DNA from: Minisyncoccota bacterium
GTDB taxonomy: Bacteria; Patescibacteriota; Minisyncoccia; Moranbacterales; GCA-2747515
Length of the DNA: 10,244 nucleotides
NCBI GenBank assembly: GCA_938034715.1
Contig: CALHMM010000051.1
Span: 1-10,244, forward strand
Direction: 5' to 3'
The notes below the pieces were generated by a model that saw only the letters and a list, made by a program, of their open reading frames with translations, was not told where the DNA came from and did no database searches. This document shows positions 1 to 7,900 of the stretch, piece after piece; the stretch's first letter is position 1; each line of letters starts with the position of its first letter. Position numbers and translations under genes: made by a program.

Positions 1-294
1 CTCAAAGAGGAAGATATCGTTGTGCGAGTGATTGATGCTTATTCTATAAAACCTATTGATGCAAGAAGTATCCGCGCAGCTGCTGCAGATACGCACAATC
101 TCATCGTCGTGGAAGATCATTATCCAGAGGGCGGGTTAGGAGATGCTGTGCGAACCGCACTGGACAGTAGTGCGGTTACCATCACACATCTTGCCGTGAG
201 AAAAGCCCCTCGCAGCGGTCAAACAGCGGAGCTTCTTGCTTATGAAGAAATTGATGCACAAGCTATTGCCAGGGCAGTACGAAAGTCCTTGTGA
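1..294 (+). CDS. tkt: Transketolase, C-terminal end (5' partial)
   Basis: The reading frame is open from base 1 and ends at TGA (292-294), so this is the last 97 residues of a longer protein. Transketolase is the thiamine-diphosphate enzyme that moves two-carbon ketol units in the non-oxidative pentose phosphate pathway, in the cytoplasm. The visible part is its C-terminal domain. The run VIDAYSIKPID, then VEDHYPEGGLGDAV, then the LAVRKAPRSG stretch followed by AELL are the usual conserved blocks of this domain, in the usual order and spacing. The form VEDHYPEGGLG and the ending fit transketolase better than the related 1-deoxyxylulose-5-phosphate synthase. A GTG at 22 could be read as a start but lies inside the domain. 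Some small genomes split transketolase into two genes; the window cannot show whether this is a whole enzyme or a separate C-terminal subunit. Confidence 0.88.
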   Translation, partial: LKEEDIVVRVIDAYSIKPIDARSIRAAAADTHNLIVVEDHYPEGGLGDAVRTALDSSAVTITHLAVRKAPRSGQTAELLAYEEIDAQAIARAVRKSL

Positions 295-318
295 TAATAT
301 GCAAGACTGAGCAATCTC

Positions 319-338
319 TGCTAAAATAGTAATATAAT
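319..338 (+). promoter_or_regulatory. Candidate promoter -10 elements for the LOG gene
   Basis: A perfect -10 hexamer TATAAT lies at 333-338. An extended -10, TG-C-TAAAAT, lies just before it at 319-327. No convincing -35 box is present at the right distance from either one. The start codon at 357 is 18 bases beyond the second hexamer, which would leave a very short leader. This is consistent with the absence of a Shine-Dalgarno sequence there. Confidence 0.4.
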
Positions 339-356
339 AGCTTTCACACAATAAAT

Positions 357-1103
357 ATGACACAAGAGCAAAAGAAGATGACCCTTAATATAAAAGGAAA
401 AGAAGTGCATATTCCTCTAGACAGAGAAAGGGAATTCCTCAATGGCACACCTCACCACACAAGTCTCGACGGAGAGTTGGCGTGGAGAATTCTACGCATT
501 CAGTCAGAGTTTGTGAAAGGTCACGATTTTCTTAAAAACTATGATAAGGCAGTCACAATCTTTGGTAGTGCTAGGTCAGGCATGGATCCCTCAATCTACA
601 CAGAAGCAGAAGAGCTTGCTGGATTTCTAGCCAAAGATGGATTTGTCGTGTTTACTGGGGGCGGTCCTGGCATCATGGAGGCGGCAAATAAAGGCGCAAA
701 GAATGCTGGAGGACAAAGTGTCGGCATCAATATCAATCTCCCAGGGAATGATCGAATGACAGAGCGTAGAAATGATTATGTGACGGAAGGAGAATCATTT
801 GACTATTTCTTCTCTCGTAAGGTAATTTTATCGTACGCCTCGCAGTTCTACATTGCTTTTCCAGGTGGATTTGGAACAATGGATGAGCTCTTCGAGATGC
901 TGACTCTCGTACAAACTGGAAAAATGTCGCCAATTCCAATCGTGCTGGTAAACAAAGATTTCTGGGGACCACTAGTAGAGTGGATCAAAAATACAATGCT
1001 CGAAAAAAATGGAACAATTAGCGAAAAAGATGTAGAATTATTCCACTTGGTTGATACAGCGCAAGAAGCAAGAGACTACATACATCAGTGCATGATCAGC
1101 TAA
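357..1103 (+). CDS. LOG family protein (TIGR00730-type nucleotide phosphoribohydrolase)
   Basis: This 248-residue cytoplasmic protein belongs to the LOG / 'lysine decarboxylase-like' family, a Rossmann-fold group. Characterised members cleave the base from cytokinin riboside 5'-monophosphates or other nucleoside monophosphates. The two signatures are both present: GGGPGIMEAANKGA at residues 101-114 and PGGFGTMDE at 169-177, with the linking R-K pair at 154-155 (SRKVIL). Length and layout match the longer bacterial members, which carry about 60 extra N-terminal residues (here a basic/acidic segment with LDREREFL). The ATG at 357 gives this full extension; a second ATG at 378 is possible. No Shine-Dalgarno sequence precedes it, only an A-rich stretch. 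Lysine decarboxylase activity, as in old annotations of this family, is not expected. The real substrate in this organism is unknown. Confidence 0.88.
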   Translation: MTQEQKKMTLNIKGKEVHIPLDREREFLNGTPHHTSLDGELAWRILRIQSEFVKGHDFLKNYDKAVTIFGSARSGMDPSIYTEAEELAGFLAKDGFVVFTGGGPGIMEAANKGAKNAGGQSVGININLPGNDRMTERRNDYVTEGESFDYFFSRKVILSYASQFYIAFPGGFGTMDELFEMLTLVQTGKMSPIPIVLVNKDFWGPLVEWIKNTMLEKNGTISEKDVELFHLVDTAQEARDYIHQCMIS

Positions 1104-1150
1104 AATACTGTGATAGAGGTAGAGGTAAAACAAATACAAAATAACAACAT

Positions 1151-2002
1151 ATGACTGCAAAAGTCATCAAATCATCAGGAAAAAAAGAACATTTTTCTCA
1201 ACAGAAATTACGTCGTTCATTACATAGGGCAGGTGTGCCAAAAGATGTCGCAGATGACATTGTTGATTCATTTTCATCATCAGTTAAAGATCAAACTTCT
1301 GAAAGTTTGCACAAAAGGGTGTACGCCAAGCTCTTAAAGAAGCAAAGGCCATTGGCTGCAAAATACAATCTTAAAAGAGCTCTTGCAGACCTCGGTCCAA
1401 GTGGCTATCCTTTCGAGCAATTTGTCGGAAGACTCTTTGTCGCTAAAGGGTACAAGACATCCACCAATCGAATCATTCGAGGGCAGTGTGTCAGCCATGA
1501 GATTGATGTAATGGCGCAAAAAGGAAAAAATCATGATGTCATAGAATGTAAATTCCATAATCGAGCAGGCTACAAAAGTGATGTGCAGACTGCTCTTTAC
1601 ATGAAGGCACGCTTCGATGATATAGCAGGTTACTGGGATCGTCTCGCAGGAAATGCAGATCAAGAGAAGAAACACTTGCATCGTGTATGGATTATCACGA
1701 ATACTTCTTTTACGTCTGAAGCAATTAAGTACGGGCGGTGTAATAATATGATGCTGATGAGCTGGAGAGCTCCAGTGGGCAATAGTCTTGCTGAAATGAT
1801 CGAGGAAACGGGACTGCATCCAATTACGGCACTTACCTCACTAACCAAAAAACAAAAAGAGTACATAGTCTCGCACGATCTTGTTTTGTGTAGGGAAGCC
1901 CGTGAGAAAAAAGATGTTCTTGTCAGAGCTGGAGTAAGAGGAGCAAAACTCGAACGAGTACTCACAGAGGCACAAACAATTTGCAATCAAATAAAGAGCT
2001 AG
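1151..2002 (+). CDS. ATP-cone domain fused to Mrr-like PD-(D/E)xK endonuclease
   Basis: This 283-residue protein has three parts. Residues 3-80 form an ATP-cone, recognisable from the VIKSSGKKEHFSQQKL start with a later K-R-rich helix. ATP-cones bind ATP/dATP and act as nucleotide sensors in ribonucleotide reductase and NrdR. Residues 86-205 look like an Mrr-type nuclease domain: an FEQFVGRLF helix with E89, then E117/D119 in HEIDV, then E132-C-K134, giving the D-x12-ExK active-site layout. A strand follows (RVWIITNTSFT), as in Mrr relatives where it reads like 'vTts.ft'. The C-terminal 50 residues are a basic helical tail of unknown role. All catalytic residues appear intact. No methyltransferase or restriction partner lies next to it, so a classic restriction-modification role is not shown. 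Control of a nuclease by nucleotide levels is an inference from the fusion. The start has no Shine-Dalgarno sequence, only an A/C-rich leader. Confidence 0.8.
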   Translation: MTAKVIKSSGKKEHFSQQKLRRSLHRAGVPKDVADDIVDSFSSSVKDQTSESLHKRVYAKLLKKQRPLAAKYNLKRALADLGPSGYPFEQFVGRLFVAKGYKTSTNRIIRGQCVSHEIDVMAQKGKNHDVIECKFHNRAGYKSDVQTALYMKARFDDIAGYWDRLAGNADQEKKHLHRVWIITNTSFTSEAIKYGRCNNMMLMSWRAPVGNSLAEMIEETGLHPITALTSLTKKQKEYIVSHDLVLCREAREKKDVLVRAGVRGAKLERVLTEAQTICNQIKS

Positions 2003-2062
2003 AAAAGATATTATACAGCATATATTTGTCACAATAAATCTCCAGAATGAAAGGCTAAGTCT

Positions 2063-3136
2063 ATGAACAAACAAATTCAAGAGTATTTTGAAAAATACAA
2101 GGATCAGTATGATAAAAATGATCTCATAGGGCAGCTAAAAAAAGCCGGATACAGTGAGAATGACATCCATGAAGTAGTTAAGATCACTTACATAGATGAT
2201 AGACAGGAAGAATTCTTGTCAGATACACAACACGCAACACAAGCCAAAAGAGGAAAATTTGCGATGAGCTGGTCGCTATTGAAAAGTAGTTTCACTCTTT
2301 TGAACTATGACAAGGAGATCCTTTGGTTTCCGGTCATCTCATCTATCGTATCAATTCTAGTCTTTATAGGCCTCATTATACCGCTAGGCCTGGTCTTTGG
2401 TATTGCAGATTTTTTTGCAAGTGAAGGCGCAGTACCATATACGGGGTATATCCTTCTTTTTCTCTACTATCTCATTGGAACGTTTATCGTTGCATTTTTT
2501 AACAGCGCACTTATCTCTTGTATCATGAAGCGTTTACAGGGAGGAGACCCTACAGTAAAAAGTGGATTACAGGCTGCACTCACACACAAAAAAGAAATTT
2601 TCATTTGGGCATTAATCTCAGCAACAATCGGTCTTATCTTACGCGTGATTTTAGACACGCTTTCGAATCGACTGGGGGTAATCGGTCAGATGATTTCTAG
2701 CACAATTGTTGGACTTATTGGGGTTATCTGGGGTATCGCCACTTATTTCGTAGTTCCAGTGATCATCATTGAAGGTGTGAAGGCCAAAGATGCAATTCGT
2801 ATTTCCGCTGACCTCTTCAAAAAAACGTGGGGAGAAAATCTCATCGGCAACATCTCTTTGGGTATCTTCTTTGTAATTGCACTTATTCCGATATTAATCC
2901 TATCAATTGTAATGATGTTTACATTCAAAACGATACTAGGATATATCCTCGGCGCCAGCCTCTTAGGAGTCTCGTTTATAATCGTTGCGATTCTTTCTAG
3001 TACGCTCAATGCTATTTTCCGAGCAGTTCTTTACCTCTACGCAAAGACGGGTGAGGTGCCAGAGGTATTTGAAAAAGATGTCCTCAGCCAAGCATTTACC
3101 ATCAAGTCCAAAAAACAGGGCCTTTTTAGTAAATAA
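2063..3136 (+). CDS. Six-helix integral membrane protein, DUF6159-like
   Basis: This 357-residue protein has about six hydrophobic segments (roughly residues 88-112, 124-150, 174-194, 202-232, 262-287 and 290-325). The stretch before the first helix, MSWSLLKSSFTLLNYDKEILWFP, resembles the opening of DUF6159-type proteins ('...k.s...l..dkellwfPvis'), whose function is unknown. Residues 1-45 form a separate soluble module: a polar helix, then LIGQLKKAGYSENDIHEVV, a three-helix UBA-like pattern often seen attached to small membrane proteins in candidate-phyla genomes. Residues 240-262 (VKAKDAIRISADLFKKTWGENLIGN) look like a cytoplasmic amphipathic loop that is also typical of the family. A weak purine patch (AAAGG, about 12 bases upstream) precedes the ATG. 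No enzyme motif was seen; transport, scaffolding or envelope roles are all open. Confidence 0.65.
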   Translation: MNKQIQEYFEKYKDQYDKNDLIGQLKKAGYSENDIHEVVKITYIDDRQEEFLSDTQHATQAKRGKFAMSWSLLKSSFTLLNYDKEILWFPVISSIVSILVFIGLIIPLGLVFGIADFFASEGAVPYTGYILLFLYYLIGTFIVAFFNSALISCIMKRLQGGDPTVKSGLQAALTHKKEIFIWALISATIGLILRVILDTLSNRLGVIGQMISSTIVGLIGVIWGIATYFVVPVIIIEGVKAKDAIRISADLFKKTWGENLIGNISLGIFFVIALIPILILSIVMMFTFKTILGYILGASLLGVSFIIVAILSSTLNAIFRAVLYLYAKTGEVPEVFEKDVLSQAFTIKSKKQGLFSK

Positions 3137-3191
3137 TCCTGTTAACTCAGTAAGAGCTTTGATTGGTGCATCAGACTCAGATATATAACTG

Positions 3192-3264
3192 GGCGACTAG
3201 AGGGAATCGAACCCTCATTCCCGGTACCACAAACCGGTGTCCTAACCGTTGAACGATAGTCGCC
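3192..3264 (-). tRNA. tRNA-His (anticodon GTG)
   Basis: Read on the - strand, all four arms fold. The acceptor GCGACTA pairs with TAGTCGC, preceded by an encoded G at position -1 opposite C73, the histidine identity pair. The D arm is GTTC/GGAC. The anticodon arm is CCGGT with loop TTGTGGT and ACCGG. The variable loop is a short four bases. The T arm is GAGGG, TTCGATT, CCCTC. Position 9 is C rather than the usual purine. CCA is not encoded (the bases after C73 read CAG). The gene lies opposite to its protein-coding neighbours. Confidence 0.95.
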
Positions 3265-3276
3265 ATATACTGCAAA

Positions 3277-3305
3277 AGTATAGCAAAAAAAGCAAATGAG
3301 ATCAA
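3277..3305 (-). promoter_or_regulatory. Promoter of tRNA-His
   Basis: On the - strand, TTGATC (3305-3300) is followed after exactly 17 bases by TATACT (3282-3277). The expected start point is near 3270, leaving only a few bases of leader before the mature 5' end at 3264. This is one of the two best sigma-70-type promoters in the window. Confidence 0.75.
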
Positions 3306-3390
3306 GTCATCCTGCAAGACATGGTTCAGAAAAATGCAGCTCATCTCCAAACAAATACCAAAAAAGTATCTGCTAGAACTCAATAAATCA

Positions 3391-3411
3391 ACAGGAAATC
3401 AAAGTTCCTGT
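3391..3411. promoter_or_regulatory. Perfect 7-bp inverted repeat before the channel gene (possible operator)
   Basis: ACAGGAA (3391-3397) and TTCCTGT (3405-3411) are exact inverted copies around a 7-base spacer. A -10-like box, TACAAT (3414-3419), starts two bases after the repeat, and the ATG at 3426 follows six bases after that box. The repeat would therefore occupy the -35/spacer region of such a promoter, a natural repressor or activator position. No good -35 hexamer is visible, and transcription from this box would be nearly leaderless. Confidence 0.45.
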
Positions 3412-3425
3412 GATACAATGAATAT

Positions 3426-4454
3426 ATGCACAAAATTGTATTTACTAGCATCTTTTTTCTTATATTACCACTGTACTTGCAGGCACAAGAATTGAATGTT
3501 AAAACAATTGAAAGAAAGCCATTTGTATTTATCCAGGGAGAAAACCTGAGCGGTTTTAGTATCGATCTGTGGGAGGAAATTGCATGGGATAACAAATGGG
3601 ACTTTACATACCATGAAGCTACATCCTTTGTAGAGCTATTACGGAGCACAAGGGATCAAACATCAGACCTTGCAATTGCAAATATTTCTGCAACCAAAGA
3701 TCGAGCAGAATTGATGGATTTCTCAGATCCAATTTTTGACAGTGGACTACAGATAATGACGCAGAAGAAGAAGCCTTTTGAATACTTTTACCAATCATTT
3801 TCTACCGCACAAAGTATTTTGCTTTTAATAACAATCAGTGTCTACTCTTGGCTAACGATCTACTTAATGGCGATTGTAGAAAGTCGAAGCAAAAGAAATA
3901 AACCCAAAAAATCTATGCTCCGTGCAATGCGAACACTTTTTACATTGGGAAGTTTTGGAAAGTCATTGCCAAGTACAAATGCTGGAAAATCCTTATTGAT
4001 AGTCTGGATCATTGTAATAGCTTCGTGTGTATCGCTATACATCATGAGTCTCTCCAATTCTGCTTCAGTACTTAGCGCGGCAAATGAGATCAATTCATAC
4101 GAAGACTTGCGTGGGAAGAAAGTAGGAACAACCAGGGGTTCTACATCGCAAGCATTTCTGAGAAAGCACAAGATCCCCGCTGCAGTTTACGCTAGCCCTG
4201 ATAGCTTATTTACAGCAACTGCTCTTGGAGAGATTGATGCAGCTGTTCACGACGTAGCTCTTATGAGCTATTTTGCATCGACCCAAGGGAAGGGTCTTGT
4301 TACTATTTTGCCGCAAGTATATGAGCAGGAGTATTATGCAATCGCCCTACCTCTAGGGAGTGAGCTGCGAGAACCAATCAATAATTCCCTTGATAAAATC
4401 CGACAAAATGGCACTTACGATACCTTGTATAAAAAATGGTTTACTCAAAACTAA
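3426..4454 (+). CDS. Bacterial ionotropic glutamate receptor-like ligand-gated channel
   Basis: This 342-residue envelope protein has the order signal peptide, ligand lobe S1, helix M1, pore loop, helix M3, ligand lobe S2. That is the layout of GluR0-type bacterial glutamate receptors, with no M4. The signal peptide is about residues 1-20, with likely cleavage after LQA. S1 (21-120) is a family-3 solute-binding lobe with KDRAELMDFSDP; R93 is the expected ligand-carboxylate arginine. M1 is about 129-150. A basic loop leads to the pore segment TLFTLGSFGKSLP (170-182). M3 is about 188-209, ending S203-x-Y205-x3-L209, at the place of the SYTANL gating motif of animal receptors. S2 (220-342) has GTTRGSTSQAFL and an acidic residue (D276) suited to bind an amino group. 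The pore lacks TVGYG, so potassium selectivity is not supported. A plain transport binding protein is unlikely because of the internal M1-pore-M3 insertion. The probable ligand is an amino acid, not further resolved. Confidence 0.8.
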   Translation: MHKIVFTSIFFLILPLYLQAQELNVKTIERKPFVFIQGENLSGFSIDLWEEIAWDNKWDFTYHEATSFVELLRSTRDQTSDLAIANISATKDRAELMDFSDPIFDSGLQIMTQKKKPFEYFYQSFSTAQSILLLITISVYSWLTIYLMAIVESRSKRNKPKKSMLRAMRTLFTLGSFGKSLPSTNAGKSLLIVWIIVIASCVSLYIMSLSNSASVLSAANEINSYEDLRGKKVGTTRGSTSQAFLRKHKIPAAVYASPDSLFTATALGEIDAAVHDVALMSYFASTQGKGLVTILPQVYEQEYYAIALPLGSELREPINNSLDKIRQNGTYDTLYKKWFTQN

Positions 4455-4456
4455 GT

Positions 4457-4897
4457 ATGGCTTCACAAACAACAACTGGAATAGCGCGACTTGCAATAGT
4501 AATTCTTGTGATTGCGTGCATTACTGGTTTTCTTTTTAAATACTTCGCAAGCGCAAAACTCTCGTCAATAGATGCAAAAAAGAAAGTTGAGATTGGGCAA
4601 ATTTTTACGCTGTTGCAATTCTATTATGTAGGAGAAAACAAATCACCAGTAAATTTATCAAACTCATGGTGTGAAATCAATAAAGAGTACAGTGGAAAGG
4701 CTTGTCTACAAGAAGTGATGCGTGACGGTTATGCAGAAGCAATCCCACAATCACCAGATGACAATCTCTATCTCTATCATGATGATCCAGAGAAGTTTCT
4801 GGTTGCTACACGACTGAGTAAAAAACTCTCAATCGTCAAAAGATGTAAATATAGTGATGATCCTTACATGTATTGTAAGGTATTCAATAAAGACTAA
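4457..4897 (+). CDS. Pseudopilin-like single-pass membrane protein
   Basis: This is a 146-residue protein with the start at ATG 4457, two bases after the channel gene's stop. An in-frame ATG at 4436 would overlap that gene by 19 bases and is less likely. A short polar leader (MASQTTTG) precedes one hydrophobic helix (residues about 9-30). Next comes the layout usual for small type IV pilin-like proteins: an amphipathic helix with DAKKKVEIGQIFTLLQFYY, a C/W-containing loop, L-x3-M-x-DGYAEAIPQSPDD, then Y-x-Y and VATRLSK near the end. It differs from true prepilins at the helix start: after G8 the sequence is IARLA, so there is neither Phe/Met1 nor the Glu5 needed for assembly. Cysteines at about 71, 82, 130 and 140 could pair outside the cell. 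Assignment to the pilin fold is from pattern only. The spacing suggests translation coupled to the channel gene. Confidence 0.6.
   Translation: MASQTTTGIARLAIVILVIACITGFLFKYFASAKLSSIDAKKKVEIGQIFTLLQFYYVGENKSPVNLSNSWCEINKEYSGKACLQEVMRDGYAEAIPQSPDDNLYLYHDDPEKFLVATRLSKKLSIVKRCKYSDDPYMYCKVFNKD
4862..4880. repeat. Perfect inverted repeat inside the pseudopilin-like gene
   Basis: CCTTACA (4862-4868) and TGTAAGG (4874-4880) are exact inverted copies around TGTAT, close to the 3' end of the coding sequence. No T-tract follows, so it is not an intrinsic terminator. It might be a hairpin in the message or chance. Confidence 0.4.
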
Positions 4898-4940
4898 TAC
4901 CATCAATGAGCTCAGGCTAGTTGCCTGCTAAAACAAAACA

Positions 4941-7900
4941 ATGATCAAAGACAATACCCATAAAATACGAGAAAGAAAATTGAAGTCGACACGTGCATCA
5001 GCAACGCTAATCGCAATGACTACAGTTTTTTTGGGTATTTTCCTGGCAGCTATAATGTATTTCATCCTGCCTCAAAGTACGTCTTTTTGCGCAGATCTTG
5101 TGCCCCAGTACAGATTGCTGTTTGTTGCGATTGTGTGTTTGATTATTGGAATCCTTATCGCTGTCGTATTTCGCTCTTTACGTATTATAAGAGGGTTTTT
5201 CATTGGCATAGTGATCCTATCGATTGTGTTGATAGGAGCTATTTTCTGGTGCTCTACTCGCCCAATAGGTGCAGACAGCGGTAGCGTGCTTAACTCAGGT
5301 ACAGAAAGCGTGGATGAAGTGGGGGAGTTGGAAGTTTCGCAAGACAAGTTACGTGATGTCGTTACTACAAATTTGGAAAATCTTGCAGCTCTTGAACAAT
5401 TACGCGATGAAAAAAAATCTGCTCAATCCGCTGGTGTCGCCACTTCACCACAAAGTATTGTCAACAATTATTTCACCACAGCTGAAGCATCAGACACTGA
5501 AGAGTTACTGTGCGATACTGATGAATTTTTGATATTTGACAGTGAGTGGACATGCATTGAGTTAAGGGACGCTATAGAGAATACTGAAACAGATTTCGAG
5601 ACACTAGGAATCGAAATTTCCAGTACAAAAGAGGGGAGTCCTATCGGAGCCTTCACAGACGGTCAGGGGAACACGATTGAGATCGAGGAAACAATCACAG
5701 GTTTCGTAGAAAATACTGACGGCTCTCTGACCTATACAGCCGAGGACGGCGCGCAGACAGATCTCTCAGATCAGCAAATATTGACATTTGACGACATTAC
5801 AAACATTCTAACAATTTCCAATGGCAATACAGCAGACCTCAGTGAGCTCGATCACGAACAGCAATACATCGTAAACGCAGGTCCTCCTGTAGTTGCAGGG
5901 GTAGAAATCGGCGATTGGTACGAGGATTCTGACACAAGTTATAAATATATATGGGATGGTTCGCAGTGGAATTTGCTCGAGTCAACGAGATCATGCTATC
6001 TCGGTGGAGCGACAGTGAATGCTGATGGGTCTGTCGGGAAGTCAAATGGCGTGATCTCGACTGTCACAAGAAACGCAGCAGGAGAGTATACAATTGGTTT
6101 GTCGCGAACGCTCTCAGTAGATGAATACATAATCCAAGCAACTGCACATGATACTGATGAAGGGCAAATCAATCAATCCAATGCAATCATTGATATTATC
6201 ACAAAAGACACAACGTCATTTGAAATGCATATCAACTTTGGTGACAATGGCGGCACTGAGGATGTAAGTGCAGATAGCAACTTTGATCTGGCTGTATTTG
6301 ACGTGACATGCGATCCAATTGCGGGTTCACCTAGTGCTACTGGGATGGTAAATGTGACAACTTCTGGCACAACCACAACAGATAGGAGTAATGCAGGTCT
6401 GGAGATGAATGCCGATGGATTGAGTTTACTGCGAGGATGCGATGACGCTGAAGTCTTGGCCTGGGACGCAACATCTGAACAGTGGGAATGTCAAAGCACT
6501 TCGCCGATTGACATCGGTAGCGCATATGATGTCTATGACAATACGGGTGGACAAGCTTATACAACTGGCGTCATCACTATAAATCTAGACACAGTACGTC
6601 ATACACACACCAACTATTCTCTGGCAGCAAATGTGATTACTGTAAATTCGGATGGTCTCTATGAGGTAACTTTTGACGGATCTGCCGATAACCCAACAAA
6701 TAACACACGCTCGTCAGCAGCTTGGTGGCTTGAGACAGACACCTCTGGAGCTTTTGTGGAGGTCGACGGTTCAAGGTGTTTTACATATCACCGTACCGCG
6801 GCTGACGGTGAGCAATCATGTTCACGTACGGTCATATTAGATCTGACTGCTGCAGATCAGATCCGGCTACGTAGTGATGCACTTGATAACAATACCGGAC
6901 TACGCACACTTGCAGATGGCACATCCGTAACACTGAAAAAATTTGTAGAGTCTGGGGCTGATTATGCTGAGGTCTATTATACAAATGACGATTCCCTTGA
7001 AGCCGGAGATATAGTGAGTCATGATACGAAACTACTGGCAGGTGTGCAAAAATCTACACAAGATAGTCAAATATTTGGCATTGTCTCTACAGACCCAGGC
7101 GGAACAATTGGAGCTGGAGATGACTGGGAACAAGGGAGGCCAGTACCCGTAGCACTAAGTGGACGCGTACCTGTAAAGGTAGAAATGGATGACTCTATCG
7201 AGTCTGGAGATTTACTAGAACTATCATCAGAGTCAGGTATTGCGAGAAAGTCAGCAGAAGGGAATGGATATATGATTGGTACTGCACTGAGCAAGCCAGC
7301 GGAAAGTCCTAATCCTGATGCAAACTACGGTACTGTACTGGCGTTTATCAACTTCAGTGATCAGCGTACACAATACGAATCATCCAGAGATGTGAACAAT
7401 GACGCAACGATACAAAAATCCGACGCGACTATATCTGTCGATAACGACGATATGCAAATCGGTCAATGGGTGAAAAATGCATGGCTGATCAACAAGGATC
7501 TATTGATTAAAGCCAAAACAATATTCGAAGAATCAGTCGTTTTCATCTCTGGTGCCACATTCATGGATCGTATAGGGTATGGGGATATGGATGCTGGAGG
7601 GTTTGCTGTCATCCAAAAAGGAGATAAAGCAGTCGAAATAAAATTTGAAAACGAGTTCATACAAGTACCAGTCGTCACAGTTAATGCGCAGGACACTTTT
7701 GCACTAGTAACAACCAAAAACGTCACAAAAGAAGGCTTTACAATCGAACTCAAGGGAAAAGCTGTACAAGACACGAAAGTAAGTTGGACTGCAATTCATG
7801 TACTAGAACCGCGCACTACGAGATCTACAGATACGCAAACAGAATCGGTAGTAACTGAGGTGGAGTCAAAAACCCAGGAGAGAGATGCAGAGCCAGATAA

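Noticed and set aside
733..972. Minus-strand ORF inside the LOG gene (contains PARLELATFF)
   Set aside because: It lies opposite conserved LOG motifs; a typical shadow frame.
1114..1128. Tandem AGAGGT repeat before the nuclease gene as a ribosome binding site
   Set aside because: It lies more than 20 bases before the ATG at 1151, too far for a Shine-Dalgarno function.
3114..3143. AACAGG/CCTGTT inverted repeat around the stop codon of the DUF6159-like gene as a terminator
   Set aside because: Six pairs, an 18-base loop and no T-tract after the stem; too weak.
3177..3383. Minus-strand ORF of 68 codons across tRNA-His
   Set aside because: It reads through the whole tRNA gene and its promoter, and has no protein-like features.
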